Below are positions 33,665-46,279 of a stretch of DNA of 64,000 nt, piece after piece. The notes beneath the pieces are model-generated. The model made no database searches. It saw only the letters and a list, made by a program, of their open reading frames with translations, and had not been told where the DNA came from. How positions within the stretch are numbered: the first letter of the stretch is position 1; each line of letters starts with the position of its first letter. This DNA comes from Annona cherimola. Lineage: Eukaryota; Streptophyta; Magnoliopsida; Magnoliales; Annonaceae. Where the stretch lies: contig CM059971.1 of the NCBI GenBank assembly GCA_030490835.1, positions 51,694,012 to 51,758,011 of the forward strand, read 5' to 3'. Both the position numbers and the translations under genes were made by a program.

Positions 33665-33996
33665 ACCTACTTGTGTTGTATATTGTTGATGCCCCCTAGA
33701 GCTGGAATCTAGAAGAGCAGCAGTGACTATAGTTGTATTTGTGAAATACAATAGTGTAACCCAAGTCACAAGAGGTGTGAGCTTGGAAAAGTGAAGTAGG
33801 GAGGTTGTCCGAACCACTATAAAAACCTTGCTTTTTGATTTTTATTTCTGCTCTCTACACTATATTGCTTTCCATTTTGTTTCTTCATAAAGGGGACTAG
33901 ATTAATCCGGGGTAAAGTTTCTGTTTAAGTTGAAAATTTTAAATACCCAATTCACCTCTCCCCTCTTGGGTAATTGTCATTAACTTAGGACCAACA
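33665..33996 (+). repeat. 5' LTR remnant of copia element 3
   Basis: Matches 40726-41056 (ACTTGTGTTGT... to CCAACA). The U3, array and TATA region are all lost, so the element has no 5' promoter. Confidence 0.92.
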
Positions 33997-33998
33997 AG

Positions 33999-34010
33999 TG
34001 GTATCAGAGC
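33999..34010 (+). promoter_or_regulatory. primer binding site (initiator Met-tRNA), element 3
   Basis: TGGTATCAGAGC two bases after the LTR end. Confidence 0.95.
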
Positions 34011-34044
34011 AGGTCTTTGAGTTATACCAAAGAGATCTTTTGAT

Positions 34045-35910
34045 ATGGCATCCCAATCGACTTCCATTTCCGCATTTTTCGAAGGCCAATCTTTTACTAG
34101 GCCGCCATTGTTTGATGGGAACAATTTCGACTATTGGAAGCTATGTATGAAACAACTCATCATGGCTGCAGATATGGACTCTTGGATTGCTATCCAAGAA
34201 GGTGTGACTTTGCCAATCGATGAAAGAGCTTCCAAATGGACCGATGAGAAAGTAAAAACTGTTAAGAGCAATGCTAAAGCTATGAATTCACTGTTTTGTG
34301 CTCTTACCGCTTCTGAATATGATAGAGTATTCTCTTGTCTAACTGCAAAAGAAATATGGGATACTTTAACATCTATCTATGAAGGAACTTCTCAAGTCCA
34401 AGGGACAAGGAGAACTATCTTGATTGGAGAGTTGGAAAGCTTTAAAATGCTAGAAACAGAAAATATTTCTGAAATGTTTGCTAGATTCTCAAAAATTACT
34501 AATGCTTTGAAAGGCCTTGGAAAGGCAATTTCTGAATCTGAACAGGTAATGAAGATTCTAAGGGCGCTACCCGAATCGTGGACTCCAAAAATTACCGCAA
34601 TAGAAGAAGCAAAGGACTTGAACACATTGAAGCTAGAAGACCTTATTAGCTCACTAATGTCACATGAGCTAATCAAGAAAAGAAACGAGGATCACCACAA
34701 AGGCAAAAGAACCATTGCATTGAAAGCGGTACATAACTCGGATGAGTCCACTTCCTCATCTCACAACGATGATGAAGACATTGCTCTACTTACACGCAGA
34801 TTTCGAAAGTTTGTGAGAAATGAAAAGAACTTCAAAGACTTCAAAGAGAGACCACGAAAAGAGAAGAAGAAGGAGGCTACAAAGTGCTATAGATGCGGCG
34901 GTATGGGACATATGCAAGCACAATGTCCTACACAAGAAGAAAAATCAAAGGATCATCAAGAGAGGAAGGAAAGATATGAAAGCAGAAAATTCCAAAGACC
35001 GAAGGGAAGAGGAATGTACGTGAATGAAGAAACTTCATCAACAAGCAGCTCCTCAACCAATGATTTTGAAGCGGCAAATTGTGCAAGAATATGCTGCATG
35101 GCGCGGATTGGGCAAGAAGAAAATTTGTTGTGTTTAAACACAACGGAAGTTTTGGAAGAGCAAACCACCTCAACAAAGTGCACAAGTAATGAAGAGGTAA
35201 CTTTCAAATTTTGCTATTCTCAATCTACTCACTCTTCTATTCAAGAATGTCTCAAATGTGCTGAATTAGAAGAATTACAACATGCATATGATTCATTATA
35301 TGAGAAAATTAAAAAACTAGGAAACAAGTTATCACTAAAGAGACAACAATGCAATTCCATTATTATTGTAAATAGAAAACTAGCTGAAAGTACATCAGAA
35401 CTGAAAGAAGAAAATGAACTACTATTGAAGGAAGTAGAAAAATTGAAAAAGGAGAATGAATCCTTAAATGAATCATTAGCTAAATTCTCTAATCCAGGAG
35501 AAAATGTGAAAATGTTTCTAAACATAACCTCTCAAAACAATAAAAGAGGTCTTGGATACTCAACATTTGAGCAAGGAAAAGGTAGCAAATTATGTGTGCT
35601 AACACTTGGGAAAAATCAAACTGCACCTATCTACAAGCCCAAAGGGAAACATATTATGTGGCCTAGAAGGCTAACTTTTGAACCACTACATAGTTGGAGG
35701 CCTACTCCTAGATTACCAATGACTTGCAATTTTTGCAACAAGATGGGTCACAAGATTCATAGAGGCAACTTTAAGAAATTATATGACCATGGTGCAAAAC
35801 TGGTTTGGGTTCCAGGAAACACAAGATTTGGACTTTCAAGAATAGAACAACAAAGATTAAATCAGTTTACTAACCCAAATGGACCCATAAAATGGGTACT
35901 AAAGAGATAA
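34045..35910 (+). CDS. gag: copia Gag, element 3 (open, 621 residues)
   Basis: Full-length open frame from the ATG 35 bp after the primer site. Copia-type Gag region (about residues 15-215); Ser/Asp-rich hinge; CCHC knuckle 1 CYRCGGMGHMQAQC (about 281-294); a long coiled coil (about 405-495, ELEELQHAYDSLYEKIKKL, then KEVEKLKKENESLNESLAKF); knuckle 2 CNFCNKMGHKIHRG (about 562-575), which has lost its last Cys to Gly. The precursor would assemble the particle and bind genomic RNA. Open, but the 5' promoter is missing and pol is dead, so any product would have to be made from outside transcription. Confidence 0.9.
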   Translation: MASQSTSISAFFEGQSFTRPPLFDGNNFDYWKLCMKQLIMAADMDSWIAIQEGVTLPIDERASKWTDEKVKTVKSNAKAMNSLFCALTASEYDRVFSCLTAKEIWDTLTSIYEGTSQVQGTRRTILIGELESFKMLETENISEMFARFSKITNALKGLGKAISESEQVMKILRALPESWTPKITAIEEAKDLNTLKLEDLISSLMSHELIKKRNEDHHKGKRTIALKAVHNSDESTSSSHNDDEDIALLTRRFRKFVRNEKNFKDFKERPRKEKKKEATKCYRCGGMGHMQAQCPTQEEKSKDHQERKERYESRKFQRPKGRGMYVNEETSSTSSSSTNDFEAANCARICCMARIGQEENLLCLNTTEVLEEQTTSTKCTSNEEVTFKFCYSQSTHSSIQECLKCAELEELQHAYDSLYEKIKKLGNKLSLKRQQCNSIIIVNRKLAESTSELKEENELLLKEVEKLKKENESLNESLAKFSNPGENVKMFLNITSQNNKRGLGYSTFEQGKGSKLCVLTLGKNQTAPIYKPKGKHIMWPRRLTFEPLHSWRPTPRLPMTCNFCNKMGHKIHRGNFKKLYDHGAKLVWVPGNTRFGLSRIEQQRLNQFTNPNGPIKWVLKR

Positions 35911-35916
35911 GATTTA

Positions 35917-35932
35917 TTTGTTTATTTTTCAG
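35917..35932 (+). promoter_or_regulatory. acceptor-like T-tract plus CAG between gag and pol, element 3
   Basis: TTTGTTTATTTTTCAG, 6 bp after the gag TAA, directly before the protease frame. Confidence 0.4.
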
Positions 35933-38900
35933 ATATGTTTCAAGGCAAAGGCAAGCAATATTTGGTTCATGGATAGTGGTTGCTCAAGGCACATGGCCGG
36001 TGAAAGAAGTTTATTTCATAAACTCAAGCCTTGCAACGATGGAACTGTTGCTTTTGAAAATAATGAGAAAGGTAAAATTAAAGGTAAAGGAAACATTTAT
36101 AGTATTTCAAATACATGTATGGAAGATGTATTATTTGTTGAAGGACTCAAGCACAATTTAATGAGTATTAGCCAATTATGTGACAAAAGATACAAGGTTG
36201 TGTTTGAATCATCTATATGTAATGTATTTGATGGAGAACTTATCATGTTTAGCGGAAAAAGACATGGAAATGTATATTTGGTTTCACTTGATAAACTAGA
36301 TGGTCAATGTCTAATGGTCATTTCAATGATCCATGGGTTTGGCATAAGAGGCTTAGGCATATAAACATGACAAATATAAAGACCTTATGGAAGAAGAGTT
36401 TGGTAGAAGGATTGCCTAAATCGAAATATGACAAAGATAAAATTTGCAAGGCATGTCAATTGTCAAAACAATCTAAAATGTCTTTCTCTACCAAAAAAGA
36501 AATTTCCACCACTAGGCCACTTGAATTGCTACACATGGATCTATATGGGTCATCCGACATTTTAACCATTGGTGGAAAGAAGTATGTGTTTGTGATAGTT
36601 GATGATTTTTCAAAATTTACATGGGTAATTCTCTTAGCTAGCAAAGATGAAGTCTTCTTTATATTTGCAACTTTTGTAAACTTGGTGCAAAATGAAAAAT
36701 AATGTACTATTATGACTATTAGAAGTGATCATGGTGGTGAGTTTGAAAATAAACATTTCATAGAATTATGTAATGAAAAAGGAATTCACCACACATTTTT
36801 TGCACCAAGAACTCCACAACAAAATGAAGTGGTAGAAAGGAAAAATAGAACCATACAAGAGATGACTAGAACAATGCTAAATGAGAGTAAATTATCCAAA
36901 AAATTTTGGGGTGAAGCTGTAAGTATAGCTTGTCATGTGTTGAATCGAGTTACCATTAGAGCGATCTTGAAAAAGACCCCATATGAGCTATGGAAAGGAA
37001 GAAAACTAAATATTTCTTATTTTCATGCTTTTGGATGTACATGCTATGTTTTGAACAATGGTAAAACTTACTTGGAAAAACTGGATGCTAAGAGTGATGA
37101 GGTAATATTCCTTGATTACTCATCAAATAGCAAAGCATATAGAGTCTTCAATAAAATGAACCAAGTTGTAGAAGAGTCGATACATGTTGTTTTTAATGAA
37201 TCTAATCCATGCTTCAAAACAAAAGATGATTTAAGTGATGAAGATGAGATAACAAGTAGCCTTGAAAAATTACATATGGAGAAGCAAGAAGAATTCATGG
37301 AGGAAAGGGTAAGTGAAGGTAATAATTCTTATAAACCTCCAACTGATTTAAAGTTCAAAAATGTCCATCCAATTGAACAAGTTATAGGGAATGTCTATGA
37401 AGGTGTAAAGACTAGAAGGTCAAAATAAAATATTTGTGGACAATACGCCTTTGTATCCAAAATTGAACCATCCACTATAGACCAAGCCCTTGATGATGAA
37501 AACTGGATCATAGCAATACAAGAGGAATTAAATCAATTTGAAAGAAACCAAGTTTGGCATCTTGTTCCAAGATCAAAATATTGCATTGTCATTGGCACAA
37601 AATGGGTCTTTAGGAACAAATTAAATGAAAGTGGACTTGTAGTGAGAAACAAAGCTAAACTTGTGGCAAAATGATACTCACAAGAAGAGGGAATAGATTT
37701 TGAGGAATCCTATGCTCCGGTTGCTAGATTAGAAGTCATTCGTATCTTACTAACTTTTGCATTTCACATGAACTTTAAATTGTTTCAAATGGATGTTAAA
37801 AGTGCATTTCTGAATGGTTATATAAATGAAGAGATGTATGTTGAACAACGACCTGGATTTGAGGAGAAAGAACAATCTAAATTTTTATACAAATTAACCA
37901 AAGCATTATATAGATAAAAACAAGCTCCAAGAGCTTGGTATGAGAGATTAAGCAAATTTTTGATTGATCATGACTTCCAAAAGGGAAAGGTAGACTCCAC
38001 TTTGTTTATCAAGTACAAAGAAAAAGATATCTTGATTATTCAAATTTATGTTGATGACATTATTTTTGGTGCTACTAATGAGTTCTTTGTCAAGAATTTT
38101 CTGAGCTTATGCAGAAAGAATTTGAGATGAGTATGATGGGGGAGTTGAATTTCTTCCTTGGACTACAAATTAAACAATCAAGTGAAGGGATCTTCATAAA
38201 CCTGCCCAAGTACATCAAGGAAAGGTTAAAGAAGTTTGGCATGGAAAACAGCAAAGGGGCAAACACGCCTATGAGCTCGACCATTAAAATTGACAAGGAC
38301 GAGAAAGGCAAACCAGTCAATTTAAAAATATATAGAAGCATGATAGGTTCTTTATTATATTTAACTGCTTCTAGGCCTGATATATTGTTTAGTGTGTGTA
38401 TGTGCTCTAGATTTCAATCATGTCCAAAAGAATCACACTTGGTAGCTGTAAAAAGAATTTTCAGATATTTAGTAGATACTACCAACATAGGACTTTGGTA
38501 TCCAAAGGGCTCTGATTTTGATCTAATCGGCTACTCGGATGTGGATTTTGCTGGCTACAAGGTAGATAAAAAAAGCACTAGTGAAACATGTCAGTTTCTT
38601 GGGAACATGTTGGTTTCATAGTTTTCAAGAAAACAAACTAGTGTTGCTCTATCTACGGCGGAAGCCGAATATGTTGCCGCCGGGAGCTGTTGTGCTCAAT
38701 TGCTTTGGATGAAACAACAACTTAGGGACTATGGCATGAATTTTAAAGATATACCTATTCGATGTGATAACAAAAGTGCAATATGTTTAACTAAAATCCA
38801 ATTTTGCATTCTAGGACCAAGCATATAGACCTTAGACATCATTTTATTAGAGAACATGTAGAAAATCATGATATATGTTTGGAATATGTAAGAACAGAAG

Positions 38901-38989
38901 ATCAAATTGCAGATATTTTTACCAAACCTCTAGCAAAAGAACCATTTTATAAAATTAGAAATGATATTGGTATGCTTGAATTAACTTAG
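35918..38989 (+). pseudogene. pol: copia Pol, element 3 (many breaks)
   Basis: Protease DSGCSRHMAG (about 35973), integrase zinc and core (DHGGEFEN near 36727), RT with [10 protein letters not shown] (about 38048) and RNase H ending IRNDIGMLELT. Breaks: frameshift near 36315, TAA near 36700, TAA near 37426, TGA near 37672, TAA near 37915, frameshift near 38085, TAG near 38620 and frameshift near 38795. At the codon where elements 1, 2 and 4 have TGA, this copy has TGG (37555-37557). It is the most diverged and oldest pol of the four. Confidence 0.92.
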
Positions 38990-39335
38990 ATAAGCACAAG
39001 CTGAGGGGGAGCACAGGTTCTGGGGGAGCAACTCCGCCATTCTCAAAGGATTAACCCGCTCTATCTCTATTTTTTTGATAAATTGACAAAAATGGGGAGA
39101 AGAGATCGGGATTTGAGTCTCCGTCTTAAATATGTGTATGAATGTTTTTGTGATATATTGAAATTTTGTGATGTATTGAAAGTAAAATATGTCTGTTAAT
39201 ATTATGTTTTTAACTTGTGATTTATTGGAAGTAAAATATGCATGTTAAAATTCAAAATGCACAAATAGTATTTTTTAAAGACATTGAAAGGTATACACTC
39301 AAATCAGTTTTGTCAATCATCAAAAAGGAGGAGAT
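38990..39335 (+). other. spacer replacing the third ORF, element 3
   Basis: No gene. AAGCACAAGCTGAGGGGGAG at 38993 matches the middle of the third ORF of element 2 (17200), so pol is joined directly to third-ORF sequence about 1.1 kb in; nearly all the remainder is gone too. The AAGTCGAC array and CT leader are also missing. Two polypurine tracts remain: GACAAAAATGGGGAGA (about 39085-39100) and CAAAAAGGAGGAGATTG next to the LTR (39321-39335), each with one base change. Confidence 0.75.
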
Positions 39336-41056
39336 TGTTGGAAACATGTGGAAAATAAGCCAAGTCTATGTTTTGATGATTAACAAATCAATTTGAGTAA
39401 GTTTTGGTTACTAACATGTTTGTGGAAATGATTAAAGGTTATAAAATCGAAGAATATGAAGCATGGCAAGTCAAGTCGATTTCCAAGTCGACTCAGGCAT
39501 CGACTTAGGCCAAGTCGATCCCTAAGTCGACTCCAGTAGCGACTTCAAGACGTCATTTCCTTCCAGAGTTGAAATCAAGAATGAGAGGTGCCGAAGTCGC
39601 ATCCCAAGTCGACTCCGCTTGCGACTTGAGGTGAAGTCGCAGACCAAGTCGACTCCAGTAGCGACTTGGAGGCGTCATTTTCTGTCCAGAGTTGAAATCG
39701 AGAACGAGAGCTGCCGAAGTCGCATCCCAAGTCGACTTTGCATGCGACTTGGGTGAAGTCGCAGACCAAGTCGACTCCAGCATCGACTTCAATCGGACAG
39801 GGCAGAAACTTCAGAAGTCAAGTCGAGGATTAGGTCGATTTCAAGGTAGACTTGAGTCAAGTTGAAGACCAAGTCGACTTAGATATTCAACTTGGAACAT
39901 ATGAAGACTAATCCAAGTCCAAAGCAAGCAAGATGCATGAATTCAACCATTCTAATCAAAATATATATTGAACTTATTCATGCATATATTCAAGATTTCA
40001 ATTATTCAAAGTTTGCAAGTCACGGAGCTAAAGGACATCGAGCTGGGATGATTATACTGAGTTGCAAAAGATATAATCAAGGAAAAAACAACCAAACATG
40101 AAGAAATTCAAGCAAGCAAGGCATTACAAAGAACTTCAAGTTCAACTAGCAAGCTGAAGAAGTGAAGTCGCACCTGAAGTCAACTTCACCTGCGACTTGG
40201 GTCAAGTCGAGGACCAAGTCGACCCAGATTAGAACTTGAAGAAGTTGCGGAGAGCCGAAGTCGCACCCAAAGTCGACTCTATCTGCGACTTGGGCGAAGT
40301 CGCACCCGAAGTTGACTCCACCTGCGACTTGGATCACAACGGTCGAAAAATTTCCAAACGTTGGCGCATTAAATGCGCGCCACCTACTTCCAAACGTTTG
40401 GATTCCCTCGCAAATTATATAAGGTATTCAATATGAACGATGAGGGTAGCTGAGAAATCATTGAATGATCATAACTCCCATCTCTAAGAGCATTAAGTGA
40501 TTAAGCCAACATCTAGAAGAAGAACCTTGCTTCCAAACTGTCAAGAGCTGCTTGCTGAAACATTAAGCCTACATTACAAGTTCTTCTTTGCGCCAAATCT
40601 GCATCTACACAACAGTAAAGTGTAGAAAATTTCTGTCATTTTTATTGTTGTATTGAACTTGATTTAGTTTGGGTAACTAAGATCAAGCGTAAGCAAAGTA
40701 GTGTGTGATTGGAGTGGAACTCATCACCTACTTGTGTTGTGTATTGTTGATGCCCCCTAGAGTTGGAATCTAGAAGAGAGCAGTGACTCTAGTTGTATTT
40801 GTGAAATACAATAGTAGAACCCAAGTCACAAGAGGTGTGAGCTTGGAAGAGTGGAGTAGGGAGGTTGCCCGAACCACTATAAAAATCTTGCTTGTTTATT
40901 TTTATTTCTGCTCTCTACACTATATTGTTTTCCATTTTGTTTCTTCATAAAGGGGACTAGATTAATCCGGGGTAAAGTTTCTGTTTAAGTTGAAAAATTT
41001 TAAATATCCAATTCACCCCTCCCCTCTTGGGTAATTGACATTAACTCGGGACCAAC
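39336..41056 (+). repeat. 3' LTR of copia element 3, complete
   Basis: 1721 bp, TGTTGG to CCAACA. AAGTCGAC array at about 39472-39880 and 40163-40335, TATA-like ATTATATAAGG near 40416, and one CTAGA-type hairpin with a changed loop. Confidence 0.93.
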
Positions 41057-41240
41057 AGAAATGTGCAAGCATGGGATATTATGTTTATATGAGAAAAAAA
41101 TGGTCATTTTCATTTGTATAGGAAAAGGAAAGGAAAAAGGTGGAAAGTACAAGTTGACTATCACAGGTAAGCAAGTTATATGCTTTCTAAAATGTTTCTA
41201 AATGATTGTAAATTGTTTGCTCACATGTTTTATGAATTAT
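41057..41240 (+). repeat. gypsy LTR fragment right of element 3
   Basis: GAAATGTGCAAGCATGGG to TTTTATGAATTAT equals 33502-33664 plus a few bases and 44551-44733, so this interval occurs on both sides of element 3. Departs from the LTR at 41240. Confidence 0.8.
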
Positions 41241-42437
41241 AAAATGTATAAGAAAATGGAGGATAATTTATGATCCCACAAAGATTAGCTATGAAAATGA
41301 ATTTTTACAAATATTTTGGGAAGGAATTTCAAAATTCTGAACGATACTAAGTGAGACTGTTTAAATTTACGGACTTTATGGAAAAATAAAAATAAATGGA
41401 AATTTTTTGGCTAATTAGGGGCTCTAATTAAGGGCTTATATTCATCATCACTGTTTTCATTAGATCTAAGCATGCATAACTCAGAATCATATCAAAATTC
41501 AATAGAAAGTACTAAATTATGTGCTCTCTAATCTAGACGGATCTGATTATGAAAAGTAGTTGACTAAATTGCCTAACTTGAGTGCATCAGAAAACATGCC
41601 CAAGAGCAATTCATGCACAACCATGCACGTACACGAGTTTACGTTAATATTTTGTTATTTTTATATAATTATTTAGTTAATTCATATCTTGATGTATATA
41701 AGATTGTTTGAGATGAAATTTTTGGAGCAAGCCTATTTTAATATACCCTACATAATGAATGGATTAAATTTTGAAAAACATGTCTACAAGTTTTTAAAAA
41801 TGAAATTTTATGCCAAAATATGATTTTAATTAAGTTAAAATATTTACTTCGCTCCAATTGAGGTGAAATTTTATGGGTAAGCCTATTTTAATATGCCCAA
41901 TTTAACGAAGGAATGAAATTTTTGAAAACATGTCTCCAAAATTTTAAAAAAGAGATTTTTATCCAAATATGAATTAGTTAATTAAAATAAAATAGAAATT
42001 TTTTCAAAATTCTAAAAGTTACATTTTGTGAGCAATTGGATATATATATTAATAAGAAAGAATTTCATAATATATAAGTGTGTAGGCAGTTATGAATTAA
42101 TTTATTAATGAAAATAAAATAAATTTTTTTTGCATGAACGAACAAACGTGGACAGCTACATAAATGGTCGATAATTACGTGGGCATCTACATGTGAATAA
42201 TAAAAAATCACACGAAGTACTGGACGTCCCAAAAGAGGGCAGCTGTATTTATTTAAATGCTGATTTTTTAAAAAAATCAACAGCTGTAATAATTTACAGC
42301 GGCAACTTGAGAGGGTTAAGAAATGAACCATGGTAAGACCGTTTAATGCATAGTATATAAAGGGGGCATGGTGGAGATATATGGCTGGACGTTAAAGAGG
42401 GTAGACGACGCTCAAGAGGGCAGATATATTGCTGAGC
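41241..42437 (+). other. AT-rich sequence, possibly 5' part of gypsy LTR D
   Basis: No gene recognised. It includes a diverged tandem repeat of about 150 bp. Motifs such as GAGGTGAAATTTTATGGGTAAGCC resemble the GATAAAATTTGAAAGGTAAGC type of motif in LTR E (about 63238), so it may be the diverged start of LTR D. I cannot fix a boundary. Confidence 0.35.
41716..41995 (+). repeat. diverged tandem duplication, unit about 150 bp
   Basis: AAGCCTATTTTAATAT followed by CCC and, about 45 bp on, AAACATGTCT occurs at about 41733-41790 and again at about 41879-41935, with AAATTTTAT and CCAAAATATGA/CCAAATATGA in register. Confidence 0.7.
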
Positions 42438-45400
42438 GATAATGGAAGAAAAGGAGTAGACGGTCCAAGCATTCAACAGGTTCCTATTTATTTATTTTTC
42501 TTTTTCTTTTAATTGCTGCAAGTCCAAATATATTTTTAACTTCTGAAAATGCTGCTCGTTTAAGCATTTAAATTTTTTGTTTTAAAAAAAATAAAAATAC
42601 ATGGACGTTCAAAAAGGTGCAAATGAACAAATTGAAAGGTTGGACGCAGCTGCATATTATTATATATTTAAAAAAAATTTCAGCAAAAGCAGATCATATA
42701 CGTTGCTGAATTAATAGCGGAAAAGGAGCAATGGGCGATGCTAGATATGTTGCTTGCTGAAATTAATAGAGAGATGCTGCTGGACGTCGATATATTAGAG
42801 AATGAGAGATCATATACATATTGATGTTCGTTAATTGAAAGAAAGGGTTGGATAAGTGCTGAACGTAAATTGAAGGAGGAGGCTGTACACTAATAGATGC
42901 TGGACGTTCAAAGGGGCTGAATGTATTAGAGGTGGACAGCAGCAGCATTTCAACCATAAAATTGTTTCTGAAATGAAATGAATTATATGGGCAAAGCGTA
43001 TATATATATATTAGGCCTGTCTCTTTAAATAATCTTGATTTATTGCCTTAAATCTGGAGGGTATGTCATATTAGAAACAAAAATATGAATGAGATAGTAA
43101 ATAAAGGAATTTTTATATGAAAATTTGTGCACAATATCATTACATTATGATTAAGGAACGACCAAATTTTAAGCTTAAAATATTAAGTATGTTGCAAATT
43201 AAAAATCTGAGAAGATTAACTTAAACAGGGTAAAATGGGTGACAGGATCAGCTTTAGTAAATGATTTTTAATATTTATTTTAGATGGATTTTTGATCTGA
43301 AATTTTTATATGATATATAAGACATCATTATTATGACTATAAAAAAGTTAAAAATGATTTTTTGATGGCATAAATATGGATTAAAATTAACGTGATTAGG
43401 GCTGTCCCTAATTTCACAACACTGTCCAGCACAGTGAAAATGCCAAAATAAATATATAATGTTAATATTTCTTGCTGAAATTTTTATGAGGATTAATTAA
43501 TATATATATATATATATGGATGTATGATAGAAATTTCAGATTTAAATACCTCTAATTTATTTTAAATCAAGATTTAAAGAAATCAGTACGCCTGATTTCA
43601 GCAAATGAGGACAGTTTGAGAAATAATAAAAAAAAGAATGAAACCTAAGTGGAAATAATCGAAATTCATATATTTATTAGGTAAGAGTATAATAAAGGAT
43701 TAAGGATAGCAAGGACGATTAATAATTTATGATATTATATGTATATGGAATTAATGGATAAATAAGAAGATGGAACATAGTAAAAATAAGAAGAGAAGGG
43801 CTATTTTGGAATTTAATAATAAGTTTCAGAAATTTTAAATGGAATTTATTTTCATTATAATGTGTAAACAAGGTTTACAAAAAAGGTACAAATTTATGAT
43901 CACTAAGTAAGTGATTAAGTATCTAAGATGTGATTTTAGAAAATATAGATGAGGGTAAAATGTAATATATAGGGCTGTTTGAGGGAAATTACAAAAATTA
44001 TAAAAATTTTTGACCCAAATTATAGGACCTTACCCTTAAGAAAATATCTTGAGAGATTTTTTAAAATAATATGTCAATTATAGGAAATATATACTAAGTA
44101 TAAAATGCTAAAATCCAAGATGTTGGATTTAGCTAAGTATTACAAATCCTAAGTAAGATTTGGAAAATTAACCCTTCAATAATGATGTCAAAATAAACGG
44201 AATGGTTAGACCTTGATAAACCAGATGAGGATAAGAGTGGTTGGTATTAGCCAAATATGAAAATGTGGTAAGAAGATAATTATAATGAATTTATGGAAAA
44301 AGGAAGATAAACGGCTTATTTGAATTGGTGACATCAAATGACTTAGGAAGTTCATAAGCAATTGCCTTAAGAAGTTGACTAAAGGAAAGAAAACAAGTGT
44401 TAAAGATGGAATTGATAAGTGAGAGATGGTAAACATAAGTGAATTGGAACAGGGTGATGACAATATTGAACTAAAGGTAGAAATGGGTTAAAGTTAATAT
44501 GAAACACACATGGGTTAGAAAACCCTAAGATAGATCCAGAGTTAATAGTAGAAATGTGCAAGCATGGGATATTATGTTTATATGAGAAAAAAATGGTCAT
44601 TTTCATTTGTATAGGAAAAGGAAAGGAAAAAGGTGGAAAGTACAAGTTGACTATCACAGGTAAGCAAGTTATATGCTTTCTAAAATGTTTCTAAATGATT
44701 GTAAATTGTTTGCTCACATGTTTTATGAATTATATTTAAGGATGACCATTCCTGAAATGCTTTACATGAAATGATTGCTAATTGCTTGTTAAATGCTTTT
44801 GTAAAATATTTATGATTTATAAATGTCATGTCGGCATATGTATGTGAATGATCATGGTGCACGATGATTAGGCCATAGCTGAGATAGTAAGCGGACCGGA
44901 TGTCCCCTCACTATCGCCAAGTCGTTTATACAGGCCCGGCCAGCGGCGACCTCCCTGAAATGGGAGCAGGATCAAGTAGTGGACGCCTAGCTAGCGATCC
45001 ATTTGGAAAAAGGTCATATATGCTTGAATGCATTGTATTCTCATAATACGCATAAGGATGAAAAGGTTTCTGATCTATTGGTAGTTGATCACTTGATAAG
45101 TGTCTCCTACCCAATAGAAAGAAATGCATTTGAAGGAAAAGAAAATGTTTATTTGCAAAAGAAAAGGCTTGATTAGTGAGTATTATTACTCACATTTGTT
45201 TTCAAAATATCAGACAGGCATTGGAGTTGACTCATAAAGGATGCCAGGTAGAAATGATATATGGATATTATTTGAAGTCCTATGTATGTGTCCAGAGGGG
45301 CAAATGTAAGATGATCATGTTTAAAGACATATTTTATGAATATGATATGGATGATTGTACTTATGTGAATATGTGAATTATTTCAATAAAAGAAGATATG

Positions 45401-45709
45401 AATGGTTTAGTGGTAATATGAATGATTATATGGAAATTTCAAAGTATGTATGTATGAAATATTTAGGTTGAGAGAACTTGTGATATAGACAAGTAAGTTA
45501 TTCTGATATGAATAATATATGTGAAATTGATGTCAAAAATGTGTTTATATACGATGATATGACGTTACGAGATGAGTAAAAAAAATTTGGACGAGATCCA
45601 ATTAAAAAATTATCGTGTGATCAGGGCAACAATCCTGAGTCACGTTTACCAACCCTTTTCGACCCCGGAGTAAGGAGTATGTGGAGCCTCGGGTCGGGGG
45701 CACCACAAA
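42438..45709 (+). repeat. gypsy LTR D (solo)
   Basis: The longest copy of the gypsy LTR in the window. It ends GGGGGCACCACA at 45709 with no primer site after it, so it is a solo LTR. The right half equals LTRs A and B; the left half equals C. Homologous to the start of LTR E further on (43025 region against 63836). Minus-strand short frames are repeat-borne, not genes. Confidence 0.75.
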
Positions 45710-46109
45710 TTAAATAGGGCGTAATTAGCTTTATATAATGTTGGAAGATATATATAAAGATATGTGAACTTGGGCTAGTAAATCCATCTGCAATCCAATT
45801 AAAAAGAACCAAAGCAATATAGTTTAGATTCAAGGATTCCGATCTATCCATCTACCATCCCTAATCATTAAACTCATTTTTAGTATCCAGTAGTCTCATA
45901 ATCTCTACTCTGACTTACCTTTTCAATCGTTAGTTTAGTTAAATCACAAACCCAGAATTTTCCATCCATCGAAAGCAGTTTAACTAATTAATAATTTCGG
46001 TTAACAATTCCTCATGGGAACGATACTCTACTCACTCTTTATTACTTTACACGACACATATACTTGCGTAAATAGCGAGCATTCTAATTGACATATACGT
46101 AGCTCGTCA
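45710..46109 (+). repeat. 5' LTR remnant of Athila-like element F
   Basis: Non-coding, ends GTCA, followed seven bases later by a degenerate Asp-tRNA primer site. The left part is replaced by solo LTR D. Confidence 0.55.
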
Positions 46110-46115
46110 AATTTT

Positions 46116-46132
46116 TGGCGTCGTTGTTAGGA
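46116..46132 (+). promoter_or_regulatory. primer binding site (Asp-tRNA type, decayed), element F
   Basis: TGGCGTCGTTGTTAGGA keeps the pattern of the Asp-tRNA complementary site used by Athila and related elements, with several changes. Confidence 0.6.
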
Positions 46133-46279
46133 CTTGTTTAGCCAATTATTTTTTTTGTTTTACTGCTTTCTGTATAATTCTGTAGAATAGTTTATTTTCA
46201 TAATTTCTTTTAGCTTAGAATTTCTTTTTCTTTCTACTAGATGAATTTCATTGGTTTTTGCAGATTATTCATAAATTGC

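Larger units (their letters stand above)
33665..41056 (+). mobile_element. copia element 3, third ORF deleted
   Basis: 5' LTR remnant (33665-33996), primer site, intact gag, broken pol, a 346 bp spacer with no third ORF, and a full 3' LTR (39336-41056). About 1390 bp of the 5' LTR are missing. The left junction is inside gypsy LTR C at a shared CAC, and the right flank GAAATGTGCAAG repeats gypsy LTR sequence already present at 33502, so there is no simple target duplication. Confidence 0.9.

Noticed and set aside
41241..42437. Possible separate gene or promoter in the AT-rich gap
   Set aside because: No open frame above background and LTR-like repeated motifs; left as unassigned repeat sequence.
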